From contig NZ_QICJ01000012.1 in assembly GCF_003201105.1 (NCBI RefSeq), forward strand, positions 62,001 through 126,000: a DNA stretch of 64,000 nt, in the 5' to 3' direction. Shown one piece after another: positions 10,201 through 19,800 of the stretch. The DNA comes from Dyella sp. AtDHG13 (GTDB lineage Bacteria; Pseudomonadota; Gammaproteobacteria; Xanthomonadales; Rhodanobacteraceae). A program made the position numbers and the translations under genes. The notes under the pieces were generated by a model, which saw only the letters and a list, made by a program, of their open reading frames with translations, made no database searches and was not told where the DNA came from. Each line of letters begins with the position of its first letter. The first letter of the stretch is position 1.

Positions 10201-11344
10201 TGACGCGGGCCTGGCCGGAATCGACCACATAGCGGATGCGCGGCACCGTCAGCGAGGTTTCCGCCACATTGGTGGCGAGCACGATGCGCCGCTTGGGTCC
10301 GGGCTTGAACACGCGATCCTGGTCGCCGGCGGAAAGCCGCGCATACAGCGGCAGCACTTCGGTTTCGCGGTATTGGCGGCGCGACAGCACCAGATGCGCG
10401 TCGCGGATCTCGCGTTCGCCGGGAAGGAAGATCAGCACGTCGCCGCGCGGATCATCATGAGTGATCTCATCCAGCACCGCGGCCACATGATCGGCACCGC
10501 CCTGCTGCAGATCGCCGGCCCGCTGGCCGCGCCGCGCGGCCACCTCGTCCACGGAACGCCAACGCACTTCCACGGGATAGGTGCGCCCTTCCACCGACAC
10601 GATGGGCGCGTTGCCGAAATGCTCGGCGAAGCGCGCGGTATCGATGGTGGCGGAGGTGACGATGATCTTCAGCGACGGCCGCTTCGCCGCCAGCCGCTTG
10701 AGATAGCCGAGCAGGAAGTCGATGTTGAGGCTGCGCTCGTGCGCCTCGTCGATGATGATGGTGTCGTACGCGCTCAGCCACGGATCGCCCTGCGTTTCGG
10801 CGAGCAGGATGCCGTCGGTCATGAACTTGACCAGGGTGCGCTCGGACACCTGGTCGTTGAAGCGCACCTGGAAACCGACCTGATCGCCCAGCGGCGTGGC
10901 CAGCTCCTCGGCCACGCGTCGCGCGACGGAGCGCGCGGCCAGCCGGCGCGGCTGGGTGCAGCCGATCATGCCGGCCTCGCCACGGCCCGCAGCCAGGCAC
11001 AGCTTGGGCAACTGGGTGGTCTTGCCCGAGCCGGTTTCGCCGGCGATCACCACCACCTGGTGCTTGCGGATCAGTTCGACGATCTCGTCGGCGCGCGCCG
11101 TGATGGGCAGCGACTCGTCCAGGCGTATCGCCGGCTTCGCCTCGGCGCGCGCCTTGCGCCGGGCCACGGAGGCATCGATGTCCGCGCTCAGCGCGGCCAG
11201 CTTCTTTTCGTCGAAACGGCGCGTGAGTTCGCGCCACCGGCCAAGCAAACGGCCATAGTCGCGGCTGGAAACATCGTCGAGCGCCTGGCGCAACGGACGC
11301 AGACGCGCGTCGGTGGAGGCGGCGTGGGGTGCAGTCGGGGTCAT
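7283..11344 (-). CDS. hrpA: ATP-dependent RNA helicase HrpA (DEAH family)
   Basis: About 1353 residues from the ATG at 11344; a further ATG at 11356 and a TTG at 11380 are in frame, and none has a clear ribosome-binding site. Helicase motifs: GETGSGKTT (102-110, motif I), DEAH (199-202, motif II), SATID (motif III) and QRKGRCGRVGPG (motif VI), followed by the HA2, OB-fold and long C-terminal HrpA-specific regions. E. coli HrpA is about 1300 residues and helps rescue stalled or collided ribosomes. Between the segments ending ELGWK and beginning YEALHRSLLAGL lies an extra, low-complexity block of about 55 residues (about 620-673). It is encoded by two inverted hairpin repeats and reads SPSPPVGEGRGEG and PLTPALSPAGRGS. 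The reading frame is kept, so the helicase is probably functional. Confidence 0.95.
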   Translation of the reverse strand: MTPTAPHAASTDARLRPLRQALDDVSSRDYGRLLGRWRELTRRFDEKKLAALSADIDASVARRKARAEAKPAIRLDESLPITARADEIVELIRKHQVVVIAGETGSGKTTQLPKLCLAAGRGEAGMIGCTQPRRLAARSVARRVAEELATPLGDQVGFQVRFNDQVSERTLVKFMTDGILLAETQGDPWLSAYDTIIIDEAHERSLNIDFLLGYLKRLAAKRPSLKIIVTSATIDTARFAEHFGNAPIVSVEGRTYPVEVRWRSVDEVAARRGQRAGDLQQGGADHVAAVLDEITHDDPRGDVLIFLPGEREIRDAHLVLSRRQYRETEVLPLYARLSAGDQDRVFKPGPKRRIVLATNVAETSLTVPRIRYVVDSGQARVKRYSQRSQLERLHIEPVSKAAADQRKGRCGRVGPGICYRLYDEADYESRAAYTDPELLRSSLANVILRMLSLQLGEVDEFPFLDAPDPRVVADGYRRLAEISAIDDARKLTAIGRTVARLPIDVQLARMLVEANERRSLRELLAIVSFLSIQDPRERPADARQQADAAHAAFADPKSDFVGVLNLWREYGNAHEELTQSKLRDWCSRHFLSFMRMREWRELHRQLLLVVQELGWKLDAGTSPSPPVGEGRGEGAASPQSAKKKAVAVPNKRDRQPSREHPPLTPALSPAGRGSEGDEAAQQYEALHRSLLAGLPTQVGHKDEKGVYRSTRERRFQVFPGSALSKVPPNWIFAAQILDVGGRVWGMMCARVEPLWIEQQAAHLLRSSCRDAHWSRKRGHVVAYEQVSLFGLTLVERRPVTFQKQDPPLAHEIFLREALARCDIDARTDFVRANQRVLEDARGIEAKQRREGLLRSEDELVAFFEGKLPQDVADSRALDAWYRKARPAEQAALRWSLDDVMSGGAGLDPKAFPASLEMPSQKYRLEYRFVPGDDADGVTLHLPLAMLNALPASRCEWLVPGLLAEKVAELIRGLPKALRRNFVPAPDFARAFVEAEAPRDEPLAKALALFLKRTTGVDISAAEFDTVELPAHFRMRYRLHDENGKTLATGRDLAAMRAQWEGQAREAFSRKTDIELTREDVANWDFEAIPAQVRSAGGLQAFPALVDLGDAVALRVFERSDEAREAHVQGVIRLLRNALASDMKQARRRVPVGNPLALKYAPLGGVDGLREDLVEGGFQDLLERHALDVRTAGAFEALHTQAARELFGAAVERLKLAEPIIEAQAELKPWLQPPLMGFARASYDDLREQLDSLLTPGFLRELPTSRLAHYPRYLKAMRLRAERLRQDPAKDQQRMLQVLPFWRDYLKHRAAGTADLDELRWLIEEWRVSLFAQELKTPEPVSAKRLTRALENLA
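9325..9483. repeat. Pair of family-A palindromic repeats inserted in frame inside hrpA
   Basis: Left copy: stem CCCTCTCCCC/GGGGAGAGGG (9325-9334 and 9338-9347) followed by the tail CTGGGGTGAGGGGCGGGTGC to about 9372. Right copy: C-rich tail from 9441, then stem CCCTCTCCC/GGGAGAGGG (9456-9464 and 9470-9478) and AGAAG. The two copies are inverted, with stems outermost and tails facing each other across about 65 bp. The same arrangement flanks the DUF559 gene at 27.4-27.8 kb. The whole insert is open in the hrpA frame. Confidence 0.85.
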
Positions 11345-11538
11345 CGGACCGCACATGATAGCCGGTGTGGGGCTTTGCAAGCGCTGGCTTCACTCGCGCC
11401 CGCACATCGACCGGAATGACCGCATCGCGCCGGGCCATAGCTCCCGGCTATCGCCGGCATCGGAAGGATTCATTTCACCGAACGCAACCCGCTCACTACC
11501 CTGACCGCATGTTTCCCCACGATTCCAAGGAGTACGTC

Positions 11539-12006
11539 ATGGCCATTTCCATCGGCATCGCCAAGAAGGACCGGGAGCAGATCGGCGAGCACCTGTCCAA
11601 GCTGCTGGCGGACACCTATTCGCTGTACCTCAAGACCCACAGCTTCCACTGGAACATCACCGGGCCGCATTTCAACAGCCTGCACACCATGTTCGAGACC
11701 CAGTACAACGAGCTTTGGCTGGCCGCCGACGAGGTGGCCGAGCGCATCCGCACGCTGGACGTGTTCGCCCCGGGCTCCTACAGCCAGTTCGGCAAGCTCA
11801 CCTCGATCAAGGAGGAAGCCGGCGTGCCCGACTGGAAGGACATGGTCGGGCAACTGGTCGAAGGCCATGAAATCGCCGCCCATACCGCCCGCCAGGCCAT
11901 CAAGGTGGCCGACGGCGCCGGCGACGAGGGCACGGTGGACATGGTGACCGGCCGCCTGAAGGAGCACGAGAAGACCGCCTGGATGCTGCGCTCGCTGCTC
12001 AAATAA
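11539..12006 (+). CDS. dps: Dps family DNA-binding/ferritin-like stress protein
   Basis: A 155-residue protein of the Dps/ferritin-like family. The ATG at 11539 is chosen because AAGGAG (11527-11532) sits at ideal spacing; an upstream in-frame extension to 11365 has no such site. The ferroxidase signature typical of Dps is present: [17 protein letters not shown] (His ligands) followed by [19 protein letters not shown] (acidic ligands contributed across the dimer interface). Dps dodecamers oxidise and store iron using hydrogen peroxide and coat DNA in stationary phase. Monocistronic, between the divergent hrpA gene and the glucan synthase gene. Confidence 0.93.
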   Translation: MAISIGIAKKDREQIGEHLSKLLADTYSLYLKTHSFHWNITGPHFNSLHTMFETQYNELWLAADEVAERIRTLDVFAPGSYSQFGKLTSIKEEAGVPDWKDMVGQLVEGHEIAAHTARQAIKVADGAGDEGTVDMVTGRLKEHEKTAWMLRSLLK

Positions 12007-12024
12007 GCATCAGTCGGCACGCGC

Positions 12025-12049
12025 GGCCCGCCCGTTTCCGGGGCGGGCC
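12025..12049. terminator. GC-rich hairpin downstream of dps
   Basis: A 9-bp perfect stem, GGCCCGCCC/GGGCGGGCC (12025-12033 and 12041-12049), lies 19 bp after the dps stop codon. It is not followed by a T-run, so it is a weak terminator candidate or an mRNA-stabilising hairpin. Confidence 0.4.
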
Positions 12050-12227
12050 ACGATACCGACGCCCGCCATCCTCACGGCTTTTGAACAACTTCGCCTTTCC
12101 GGCGCGAAACCGCCGAAGGGCTGACCTCGGGCTGACCATCGGCCGGCCTCTTTATTGAGCGAAAAGCGCTCCGTGGTTAAGCTCAGCGGGCTTTTCGGCC
12201 TCGTGTGAGGCAGCCACGGGGATCGTT

Positions 12228-14867
12228 TTGAGCACGTCAAAGAGTGTGTCTTCATCTTCCAGCCACGACAGCCGGCACCCGCTGCTCGCCGCCGTGCTGC
12301 TCGCCCTGATCGTGGCGGCCATGAACATCGGCCTCTGGTGGTGGAGCAATCTGCCGAACGGCCCCGAGGACTGGAAGGGACCCATTGGCGGCTTCGCGCT
12401 TTCCGCGTTCCAGCGCTACCAGAACCCGCTGAAGAACGATTTCCCCTCCGACGACGAGATCGACGGCGACCTGAAGCTGCTCAAGCGCTACACCTCGCGC
12501 ATCCGCACCTACTCCACGCTGGAGAATCCGCAGGTCTACCGACTGGCCGAGAACGAAGGCCTGCAGGTGATGGCCGGTGCGTGGATCGACCGCCGCCTGG
12601 ACAACAACGAGAAGGAAATCGAGACGCTGATCGCGCAGGCGCGGCGCTACCCCAATTCGATCAACCGCGTGATCGTGGGCAACGAGGTGCTGTTCCGCAA
12701 CGACATCCCGCCCGAGCAGCTGATGGCCTATGCCGACCGCGTGCGCGCGGCCATCCATCAGCCGGTGTCCATCGCCGAGCCGTGGCACATCTGGGCGAAA
12801 TACCCGGAACTGGTCGACCACGTGGACTTCATCACGGTGCACCTGTTCCCCTACTGGAACGGCATCGCCGCCGTGGGCACCGGCAAGGACGGCGACCGCT
12901 TCCCCGCCATCCAGGATGCGCTCAACAGCTACAAGGAACTTCGCCGGCTGTATCCGAACAAACCGATCGTGATCGGTGAGATCGGCTGGCCGTCCAACGG
13001 TGACCGCTTCAAGTACGCCGACCCGTCCGTGTCGAACGAGGCGATCTTCCTGCGCACGTGGTTCAACGTGGCCAAGCGCGAGAACATCGACTACTACGTG
13101 ATGGAAGCGTTCGACCAACCCTGGAAGGAAGCGCTGTCGGGCCGCACCGAAGCGTACTGGGGCATGTTCAACGCCGATCGCCAGCCGAAGTTCCCGTTCA
13201 CCGGCCCGGTGACCGAGGACACCGCTTGGCCGTGGAAGGCGCTGGCCGCCAGCCTGCTCGCCCTGCTGCCGATGGTGTGGTTCGCCAGCCGCTACAGCCG
13301 CTTCAAGCTGATGGGCCGCTTCTTCTTCTGCGCGCTGATCCAGCTGGCCTGCGGCCTGATCGTGTGGTCGGCCACGCTGCCGTTCAACTTCTACCTGAGC
13401 TGGATCGACTGGACGATGCTGGTGCTGCTGTTCCCGGCACAGATCGCCATTCTCGCCATCCTGCTGATCAACGGCTTCGAGTTCACCGAAGTGCTGTGGC
13501 GCCGCAACTGGGTGCGCCATGCCGGCATGCTCACGCCGGACCCGGTGGAGAAGCAGCCGTTCGTGTCCATCCACCTGGCCTGCTACAACGAGCCCCCGGA
13601 GATGGTGATCATCACGCTCGACTCGCTGGCCGCGCTCGACTACGAGAACTACGAAGTCCTGGTGATCGACAACAACACCAAGGATCCGGCCATCTGGAAG
13701 CCGGTGCAGGAATACTGCGAGAAGCTGGGCCCGAAGTTCCGCTTCTTCCATCTGGAACCCTGGCCGGGCTTCAAGGCCGGCGCGCTCAACTTCGGCCTGA
13801 AGGAAACCGACCCGCGCGCCGACGTGGTGGCGGTGATCGACGCCGACTACGTGGTGCGCAAGGACTGGCTGGCCTCGCTGACGGGCTACTTCCACGACCC
13901 GAAGGTGGCCGTGGTGCAGTGCCCGCAGGCGCACCGCGACTTCGAGCACAACCGCTTCCGCCGCATGACCGCGTGGGAGTACGACGGCTTCTTCCGCATC
14001 GGCATGCACCACCGCAACGAGCGCAACGCGATCATCCAGCACGGCACCATGACCATGGTGCGCCGCTCGGCGCTGGAAGGCACCGGCGGCTGGTCTGAAT
14101 GGACCATCTGCGAAGACGCCGAGCTCGGCCTGCGCCTGATGCACGCCGGCTATGAGCTGGTGTACGTGGATGAGCTGATGGGCGTGGGCCTGACGCCCGC
14201 CGACTTCAAGGCATACAAGAGCCAGCGCTACCGCTGGGCCTTCGGCGCCATGCAGATCCTCAAGGGCCGCTGGAACTGGATGACGCAGAAGGGCCCGCTG
14301 TCCGCCGGCCAGCGCTTCCACTTCCTCACCGGCTGGTTCAGCTGGTTCGCGGACGCGCTGCACCTGATCTTCACCATGATGGCGATCTTCTGGACCGCCG
14401 GCATGGTGGCCTTCCCCACCGTGTTCAGCCTGCCGATGCAGCTGTTCCTGATTCCGGTGATCGGCTTCTTCTTCGCCAAGGCCATCTTCGGCATCGTGCT
14501 GTATCGCGCGCGCGTCCCCTGCGGCTGGTACGACACGCTGATGGCCTCGCTGGCCAGCATGGGCCTGTCGCACGCCATCGCGCGCGGCATCCTGCACGGC
14601 CTGACGCGCGAGAAGACCTCGTTCGTGGTCACGGCCAAGAGCCGGCGCCTGGGCGGCAGCAATTTCGCCGCGTTCGCCCCGGTGCGCGAGGAACTGCTCA
14701 TGGCCGTCGCGCTGGTGTGCTGCATCGTCGGCATGGGCCTGCGCTTCGGCACGCACTACGTGGAAGGCACGCTGTGGATGTTCATCCTGGGCGCGCAGTC
14801 CATTCCGTACGTGTCGGCCGTCATCGGCGCGTGGATCGCGCACCGGGCGGGCGACAAGGCGGGCTGA
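12228..14867 (+). CDS. Membrane beta-glucan synthase: GH17-like domain fused to a GT2 glycosyltransferase
   Basis: 879 residues. The only plausible start is the TTG at 12228 (preceded by GGGGA at 12218-12222), because the next Met lies inside the first membrane helix. Order: transmembrane helix (about 19-39); a periplasmic glycoside hydrolase family 17-like domain with both conserved glutamates (Glu153 in VGNEVLF, Glu251 in IGEIGWPS); two or more helices; a processive GT2 domain with DAD (VIDADYVVRKDW), the acceptor-site ED (TICEDAELGLRL) and QRYRW; then several C-terminal helices. The architecture matches NdvB/NdvC-type synthases of beta-1,3/1,6 glucans in Pseudomonas and Bradyrhizobium. These synthases make periplasmic glucans linked to osmoadaptation and biofilm tolerance. 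The exact linkage made here cannot be read from sequence. Confidence 0.88.
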   Translation: MSTSKSVSSSSSHDSRHPLLAAVLLALIVAAMNIGLWWWSNLPNGPEDWKGPIGGFALSAFQRYQNPLKNDFPSDDEIDGDLKLLKRYTSRIRTYSTLENPQVYRLAENEGLQVMAGAWIDRRLDNNEKEIETLIAQARRYPNSINRVIVGNEVLFRNDIPPEQLMAYADRVRAAIHQPVSIAEPWHIWAKYPELVDHVDFITVHLFPYWNGIAAVGTGKDGDRFPAIQDALNSYKELRRLYPNKPIVIGEIGWPSNGDRFKYADPSVSNEAIFLRTWFNVAKRENIDYYVMEAFDQPWKEALSGRTEAYWGMFNADRQPKFPFTGPVTEDTAWPWKALAASLLALLPMVWFASRYSRFKLMGRFFFCALIQLACGLIVWSATLPFNFYLSWIDWTMLVLLFPAQIAILAILLINGFEFTEVLWRRNWVRHAGMLTPDPVEKQPFVSIHLACYNEPPEMVIITLDSLAALDYENYEVLVIDNNTKDPAIWKPVQEYCEKLGPKFRFFHLEPWPGFKAGALNFGLKETDPRADVVAVIDADYVVRKDWLASLTGYFHDPKVAVVQCPQAHRDFEHNRFRRMTAWEYDGFFRIGMHHRNERNAIIQHGTMTMVRRSALEGTGGWSEWTICEDAELGLRLMHAGYELVYVDELMGVGLTPADFKAYKSQRYRWAFGAMQILKGRWNWMTQKGPLSAGQRFHFLTGWFSWFADALHLIFTMMAIFWTAGMVAFPTVFSLPMQLFLIPVIGFFFAKAIFGIVLYRARVPCGWYDTLMASLASMGLSHAIARGILHGLTREKTSFVVTAKSRRLGGSNFAAFAPVREELLMAVALVCCIVGMGLRFGTHYVEGTLWMFILGAQSIPYVSAVIGAWIAHRAGDKAG

Positions 14868-14890
14868 TCCAGCCCGCCGGAAAGCTCCGG

Positions 14891-14940
14891 AGCCCGCAGA
14901 TGCGCAGCACACGCCGCGCATCTGCGGGCTTTGTGCTTTT
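14891..14940 (+). terminator. Rho-independent terminator after the glucan synthase gene
   Basis: Stem AGCCCGCAGATGCGC/GCGCATCTGCGGGCT (14891-14905 and 14916-14930) with a 10-nt loop, followed by the T-rich tail TTGTGCTTTT. It sits 23 bp after the stop codon at 14867. Confidence 0.75.
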
Positions 14941-15090
14941 GGCGCCCTGGCGCCGTTCCATCTCACGCAGAGTGCATCAGACCATCCTCAAGTGGGCGCC
15001 ACATTCATGAGCCGGCCTCGACCCATGCGCTAAGCTTGGATGGCACGTGTCCACGGCGCGTGCACGCCGTTTTTTCCAGGATGGAACCGC

Positions 15091-16851
15091 ATGCGCCGAC
15101 TCCGACGCCTGATACTGCTGCCCTTGCTGCTGGCCCCGTGGCTGGCGCACGCGGGCGTGCAACTGGTGGTGGATGGCGTGGAGGATCCGCTCAAGCTTGC
15201 CGTCAGCTCCGGCGTGGACATCGCGCAGTACGCCAATCGCGACGTGACCGAGGCGCAGGTGCGTCGCCTGTACGAGCAGTCGCTGGACCAGGCGAAGACA
15301 GCCCTTGAGCCGTACGGCTACTACGAAGCGAAGGTGCAGGGCCAGCTCGATCCCGTGGGCGAGAACTGGCGCGTCACCCTGCACGTCACGCCGGGCGCGC
15401 CGGTGACGGTGAGCGCGGTGGACATCAAGCTCGACGCCACGGCCGCGAAGATCCCGGCGATCCGCCGCGCGCAGCGCGCCATCGAGAACCTCAAGGGGCA
15501 GACGCTCAACCACGGCGAGTACGACTCCGCGCGCGACGCGCTCAGCGGAGCGCTCACCGCCAACGGCTTCCTCGACGCCAAGCTCGTCACGCATCGCGTG
15601 GACGTGAATCGCGGCGAGCGCAGCGCGGTGATCCATCTCGCCTGGGAAGCCGGCCCGCGCTACAAGTTCGGCGAGGTGCATTTCGACGGCTCGCAGTTCA
15701 AGGACGGCTTCCTGGAACGCTACGTGCCGTTCAAGTCCGGCGACTACTTCGCGCAGGACAAGCTGCTGCAGCTCCAGCAGGCGTTGAATGGGGCAGATTA
15801 CTTTTCCGTGGTGAACGTGCTGCCTGATGTCGATACCAAGAAGAGCGGCGTGGTCGACGTGAAGGTGCAGCTGTCGCCGGCCAAGCGCACCATCTACACC
15901 GGCGGCCCGTTCATCGGCACGGATACCGGCTTTGGCGTGCGCGCCTCGATGGAACGTCGCTGGGTGAACCGCAGCGGCCACAAGTGGAAGAACGAGATCA
16001 TCCTCGCGCAGAAGCTCAAGACGCTCTCGACGCTGTACACCGTGCCCATGCCCGGCTCCAACCAGCGCAGCTTCAACTACGGCGCCACCTATCGCGATTC
16101 GAACACCGACACCTCCAAGTCCAAGACGCTGGAACTGGTGGCCAACGAAACGCGCCAATGGCACGGCTGGGTGCGCACCATCGGCGTGCATGCGCTGGAC
16201 GGCACCTTCACCGTGGGCCAGAAGGCGGGCGAGTCCGACAACACGCCGGGCCTGGAACACGGCCGCAGCAACCTGTTCTATCCGGAGGCCACGCTGTCGC
16301 GCAAATCGGGAGACAACCCGATCTTCGTGCGCAACGGCTGGTCGCTGACCTTCACCGCGCGCAGCACCGTCGGCTCGCTGCTTTCCGATGCAAGCTTCAG
16401 CCAGGTCACGGCCGACGGCAAATGGATCAATTCCTTCTGGGGCAACAACCGCCTGATCCTGCGCGCCTCGGCCGGCGCCACCTGGACCAACAACTTCGAC
16501 GACCTGCCGCCGCAATTGCGCTTCTTCGCCGGCGGCGACCGCTCGGTGCGCGGCTACAGCTACCAGAGCATCGGTCCCGAGAACGCCTACGGCCGCGTGA
16601 TCGGCGGCAAGAACCTGCTGGTGGGCAGCACCGAGGTCGAGCACTACTTCACGCGCCAATGGGGCATGGCGGCCTTCGTCGATGCGGGCAACGCGTTCGA
16701 TGGCACCGATTACCGCCCGAAGATCGGCGCCGGCCTGGGCGTTCGATGGCTGTCGCCGGTGGGTATGATCCGGGTAGACCTGGGCACGCCGGTGCACAAC
16801 CCGGACAAGCACGGCGTCGAGCTGCACGTCGTGATCGGCCCGGATCTGTGA
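15091..16851 (+). CDS. tamA: Translocation and assembly module subunit TamA (Omp85 family)
   Basis: 586 residues from the ATG at 15091, which opens straight into a signal peptide (MRRLRRLILLPLLLAPWLAHA); a 17-codon upstream extension to 15040 would mask it. POTRA-like domains occupy about residues 25-250, e.g. GEVHFDGSQFKDGFLERYVPF. The remainder is a beta-barrel with the Omp85 lid-lock region as FFAGGDRSVRGYSY and a final barrel segment GVRWLSPVGMIRVDLGTPV. TamA sits in the outer membrane and works with TamB in autotransporter insertion and lipid transport. The tamB start codon is 8 bp after this stop, so the two are one operon. Confidence 0.92.
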   Translation: MRRLRRLILLPLLLAPWLAHAGVQLVVDGVEDPLKLAVSSGVDIAQYANRDVTEAQVRRLYEQSLDQAKTALEPYGYYEAKVQGQLDPVGENWRVTLHVTPGAPVTVSAVDIKLDATAAKIPAIRRAQRAIENLKGQTLNHGEYDSARDALSGALTANGFLDAKLVTHRVDVNRGERSAVIHLAWEAGPRYKFGEVHFDGSQFKDGFLERYVPFKSGDYFAQDKLLQLQQALNGADYFSVVNVLPDVDTKKSGVVDVKVQLSPAKRTIYTGGPFIGTDTGFGVRASMERRWVNRSGHKWKNEIILAQKLKTLSTLYTVPMPGSNQRSFNYGATYRDSNTDTSKSKTLELVANETRQWHGWVRTIGVHALDGTFTVGQKAGESDNTPGLEHGRSNLFYPEATLSRKSGDNPIFVRNGWSLTFTARSTVGSLLSDASFSQVTADGKWINSFWGNNRLILRASAGATWTNNFDDLPPQLRFFAGGDRSVRGYSYQSIGPENAYGRVIGGKNLLVGSTEVEHYFTRQWGMAAFVDAGNAFDGTDYRPKIGAGLGVRWLSPVGMIRVDLGTPVHNPDKHGVELHVVIGPDL

Positions 16852-16859
16852 GCAGCGCC

Positions 16860-19800
16860 ATGACCGATACGACCGCACCTTCCACTCACGCACCGCGTCC
16901 ACGCCGCCGCTGGCTGCGCTGGACATTGCTGTCGCTGCTCGCGCTGCTGCTGGCGCTGCTCGCCTTCGTCGCGTGGCTGCTGGGTACGCCTTCGGGCCTG
17001 CGCTTTGCGCTGGCGCGCGCGGAAGGTTTCACGCAGGGCCAGCTCAGCGTGCAATCGGCGGATGGGCGACTGGTGGGCCCGCTCGATCTCACCGGCCTGC
17101 GCTACGCCGATGGCAAGGGGTTGGATGTCAAGGTGGCGAAGGCGCACCTGGACCTGCGCGTACCCGCCCTGCTGCGCAAGCGGCTGCACGTGCTCGATCT
17201 GAACGTCGATAGCGTGGACGTCACCCTGCCGCCGAGCGAACCGGAGCAACGCGAAAGCGAAAGCAGCTTCTCCTGGCAACCTCCGCTGGACATGGTGCTC
17301 GATCGCGCGCACGTGGGCACGGTGAAGATCACGCAGGCCGAGCAATCCGTCTTCGCTTCCGATTCACTGGACGTCGCCGGCAGCTGGACAGGCGCTCGCG
17401 GCATCGAGTTGCGGCAACTCGCGCTGCGTGCGCCGGACGGCCATGCCGACCTCACCGGCAACATCGTGGTCGGCAGCACGTACAAGGGCGAGAGCAAGGC
17501 CAGCTTCGCCTGGACGGCCAGCGGCACCGAGTACGCCGGCGAGCTCGCCGCGCGCGGCGACGGCAAGCAGGCGCACCTCGACCTGCAACTCACGCTGCCC
17601 ATGCCTGCGCGCCTGCAGTTGGACATGGCCCAGGGCGGGGATTACGCATGGCAGGCCACGCTGGATGCGCCACGCTTCGATCCCAAGCCATTTCTCGGCG
17701 AGAGCTCGCTCACTGGCCTGTCAGTCGCCATCACCGGCAAGGGCGATCGCCGCAGCGGCGTCGTCACCGGGCAGCTGGGCCTCAACGACTACCAGGTACA
17801 ACTGCAGCCGCTGAGCGCACGCTTCAGCGACGACCTCAACACGCTGACGCTGGAACAGCTCGGCATCGCGTCGCCGCAGTTCAAGGGCAGCGTCAACGCG
17901 CATGGTGTGGTACAGCTCGCCGCCAAGCCCTTGAGCGCCGACCTCACGCTGGACTGGAAGGACGTGGTGCTGCCGCAAGAGCTGGCCGGCCAGCTGCTGA
18001 TGAGCCACGGCACGCTCACCGCCAAGGGCTCCGCCGAACAGTTCCACGCGCAGGGCACACTCGCGCTCGGCCCGGAAAGCAAGCTCGCCGACGTCATGCT
18101 CGATCTGGACGGCACGCAGAAGCTCATCGACCTGCACGCACTGACCATCAAGCAACCGCAGGGCGATCTGCAGGCCAAGGGCACGTTGACCCTGCAGCCG
18201 GCGCTGGGCTGGCAGCTCGAAGCCACCGCCAACAAGTTCGATCCCGGGCATCTGCTGGCGAAATGGAATGGCTCGCTGGACTTTGACCTCGCCTCGCAAG
18301 GCAGCTTGCCGAAGGATCATCCGGACGTCACGGTGGAAATCCGCAAGTTCGACGGCCATCTGCGCGATCGCACCGTGCATGGCGATGGCAAGCTGCACCT
18401 GCCGCCCGAGGGCGTGGTGGACGGCAAGCTGCATCTGGTCTCCGGCGGCAGCGACGCGACCATCGACGCGAAGCCCGGCAAGGCCAACGACGTCAGCATC
18501 AAGCTCGCCATCGCCTCGCTGGGCGACTGGCTGCCGGAAGCCGCGGGCAAGCTGCAAGGCACCATCCAGGTGCGCGGCCTGTATCCCAAGCTCGCCGTCG
18601 ACGCCAATCTGCAAGGCAACGCGCTGAGCTATGCCGGCCAGCATGTGGACACGCTGCACCTGCTCGCGAACGTGCCCGACATCGCCCATCCCGGCGGCAA
18701 GCTGGATCTGCAGGCCGGTGGCGTGAATGCGGGCGGCCTCGCTTTCACGCAGGTCAATGTGCGCGGCGACGGCACGGCGGAACGGCACAATGTCATGCTT
18801 TCCGCGCACGGCTCACCGCTGTCCACCGAGCTGGCCTTGAGTGGCGGCCTCAAGGGCTCGGCATGGAACGGGGCGCTCTCCACGCTCAATATCGACTTCG
18901 CCGGACTGCCGCGCTGGCGGCTGCAGCAGTCCACGCAGGTCTCGTACAACGATGGCGCGCTCAACCTGTCCGAGCTGTGCCTGACGGCCGGCGAACCACT
19001 GCTGTGCGCCGCCGCGAAGCAGGACAAGGCCGGCAACCTCGATGCCAGCTATCGCCTGCACAGCCTGCCCATCGCCTTGATCATGAGCGCGGTGAGCACG
19101 AGCAAGCAGCCCATGCGCGTGGAAGGTTCGCTCGACGGCAGCGGCAGCGTCCGCCGCAATACCGCGGGTGCGCTCACGGGCAACGCCTCCATCACCTCAG
19201 CGCGCGGCTCCATCGCCTATGCCGATCGCGCCGACCAGCCGCTGGTCACCTACGACAACCTCGCGCTCACGGCCCAGCTCAACCCGTCCAGCCAACAGCT
19301 CGAACTGCATGCGGGCCTGACCAACAGCGGCCGCGTGGATGGCCAGGTGACCATCAGCGGTGCACAGCAATCGCTGGGCGGCCACGTCGGCATCCACGTG
19401 AGCAACCTGCGCCTGCTGGAAGTCTTCACCACCGAAGTGGTGAACCCCAAGGGCGCCATGAACGGCGACTTCAACCTGGCCGGCACCGTGTCGCAACCGG
19501 CCATCAGCGGCCAGGCCAACCTCACCGATTTCTCGGCGGAAATTCCCGCCATGGGGTTGAAGCTCAACCAGGGGCAGGTAAGCATCGGCACCACGGACGC
19601 GCAGCATTTCCGCATCGACGGCACGCTGCATTCCGGCGACGGCAGCATTACCCTGGCGGGCACGGCGGCGCTGGGCGCGGACGCGCAAAGCGTGTTGACA
19701 GTGAAGGGCAGCAACTTCCGCGCGGTCGACATCCCCGCCGCGAAGGTGGCGATTTCGCCAGATCTGGCGGTGACGCACAACGACAAGGGCCTGGACATCA

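Noticed and set aside
7793-11419. Long open frame (about 1200 codons) antisense to hrpA
   Set aside because: It mirrors a high-GC coding gene on the other strand; its predicted product is Arg/His/Gln/Ala-rich without domain motifs, and hrpA has complete helicase motifs.
11365-11538. N-terminal extension of Dps
   Set aside because: AAGGAG at 11527 directs initiation at 11539; the extra residues are not Dps-like.
15984-16859. Upstream extension of the tamB frame
   Set aside because: It overlaps tamA completely; TamB begins with its signal-anchor right after an ATG with good spacing at 16860.
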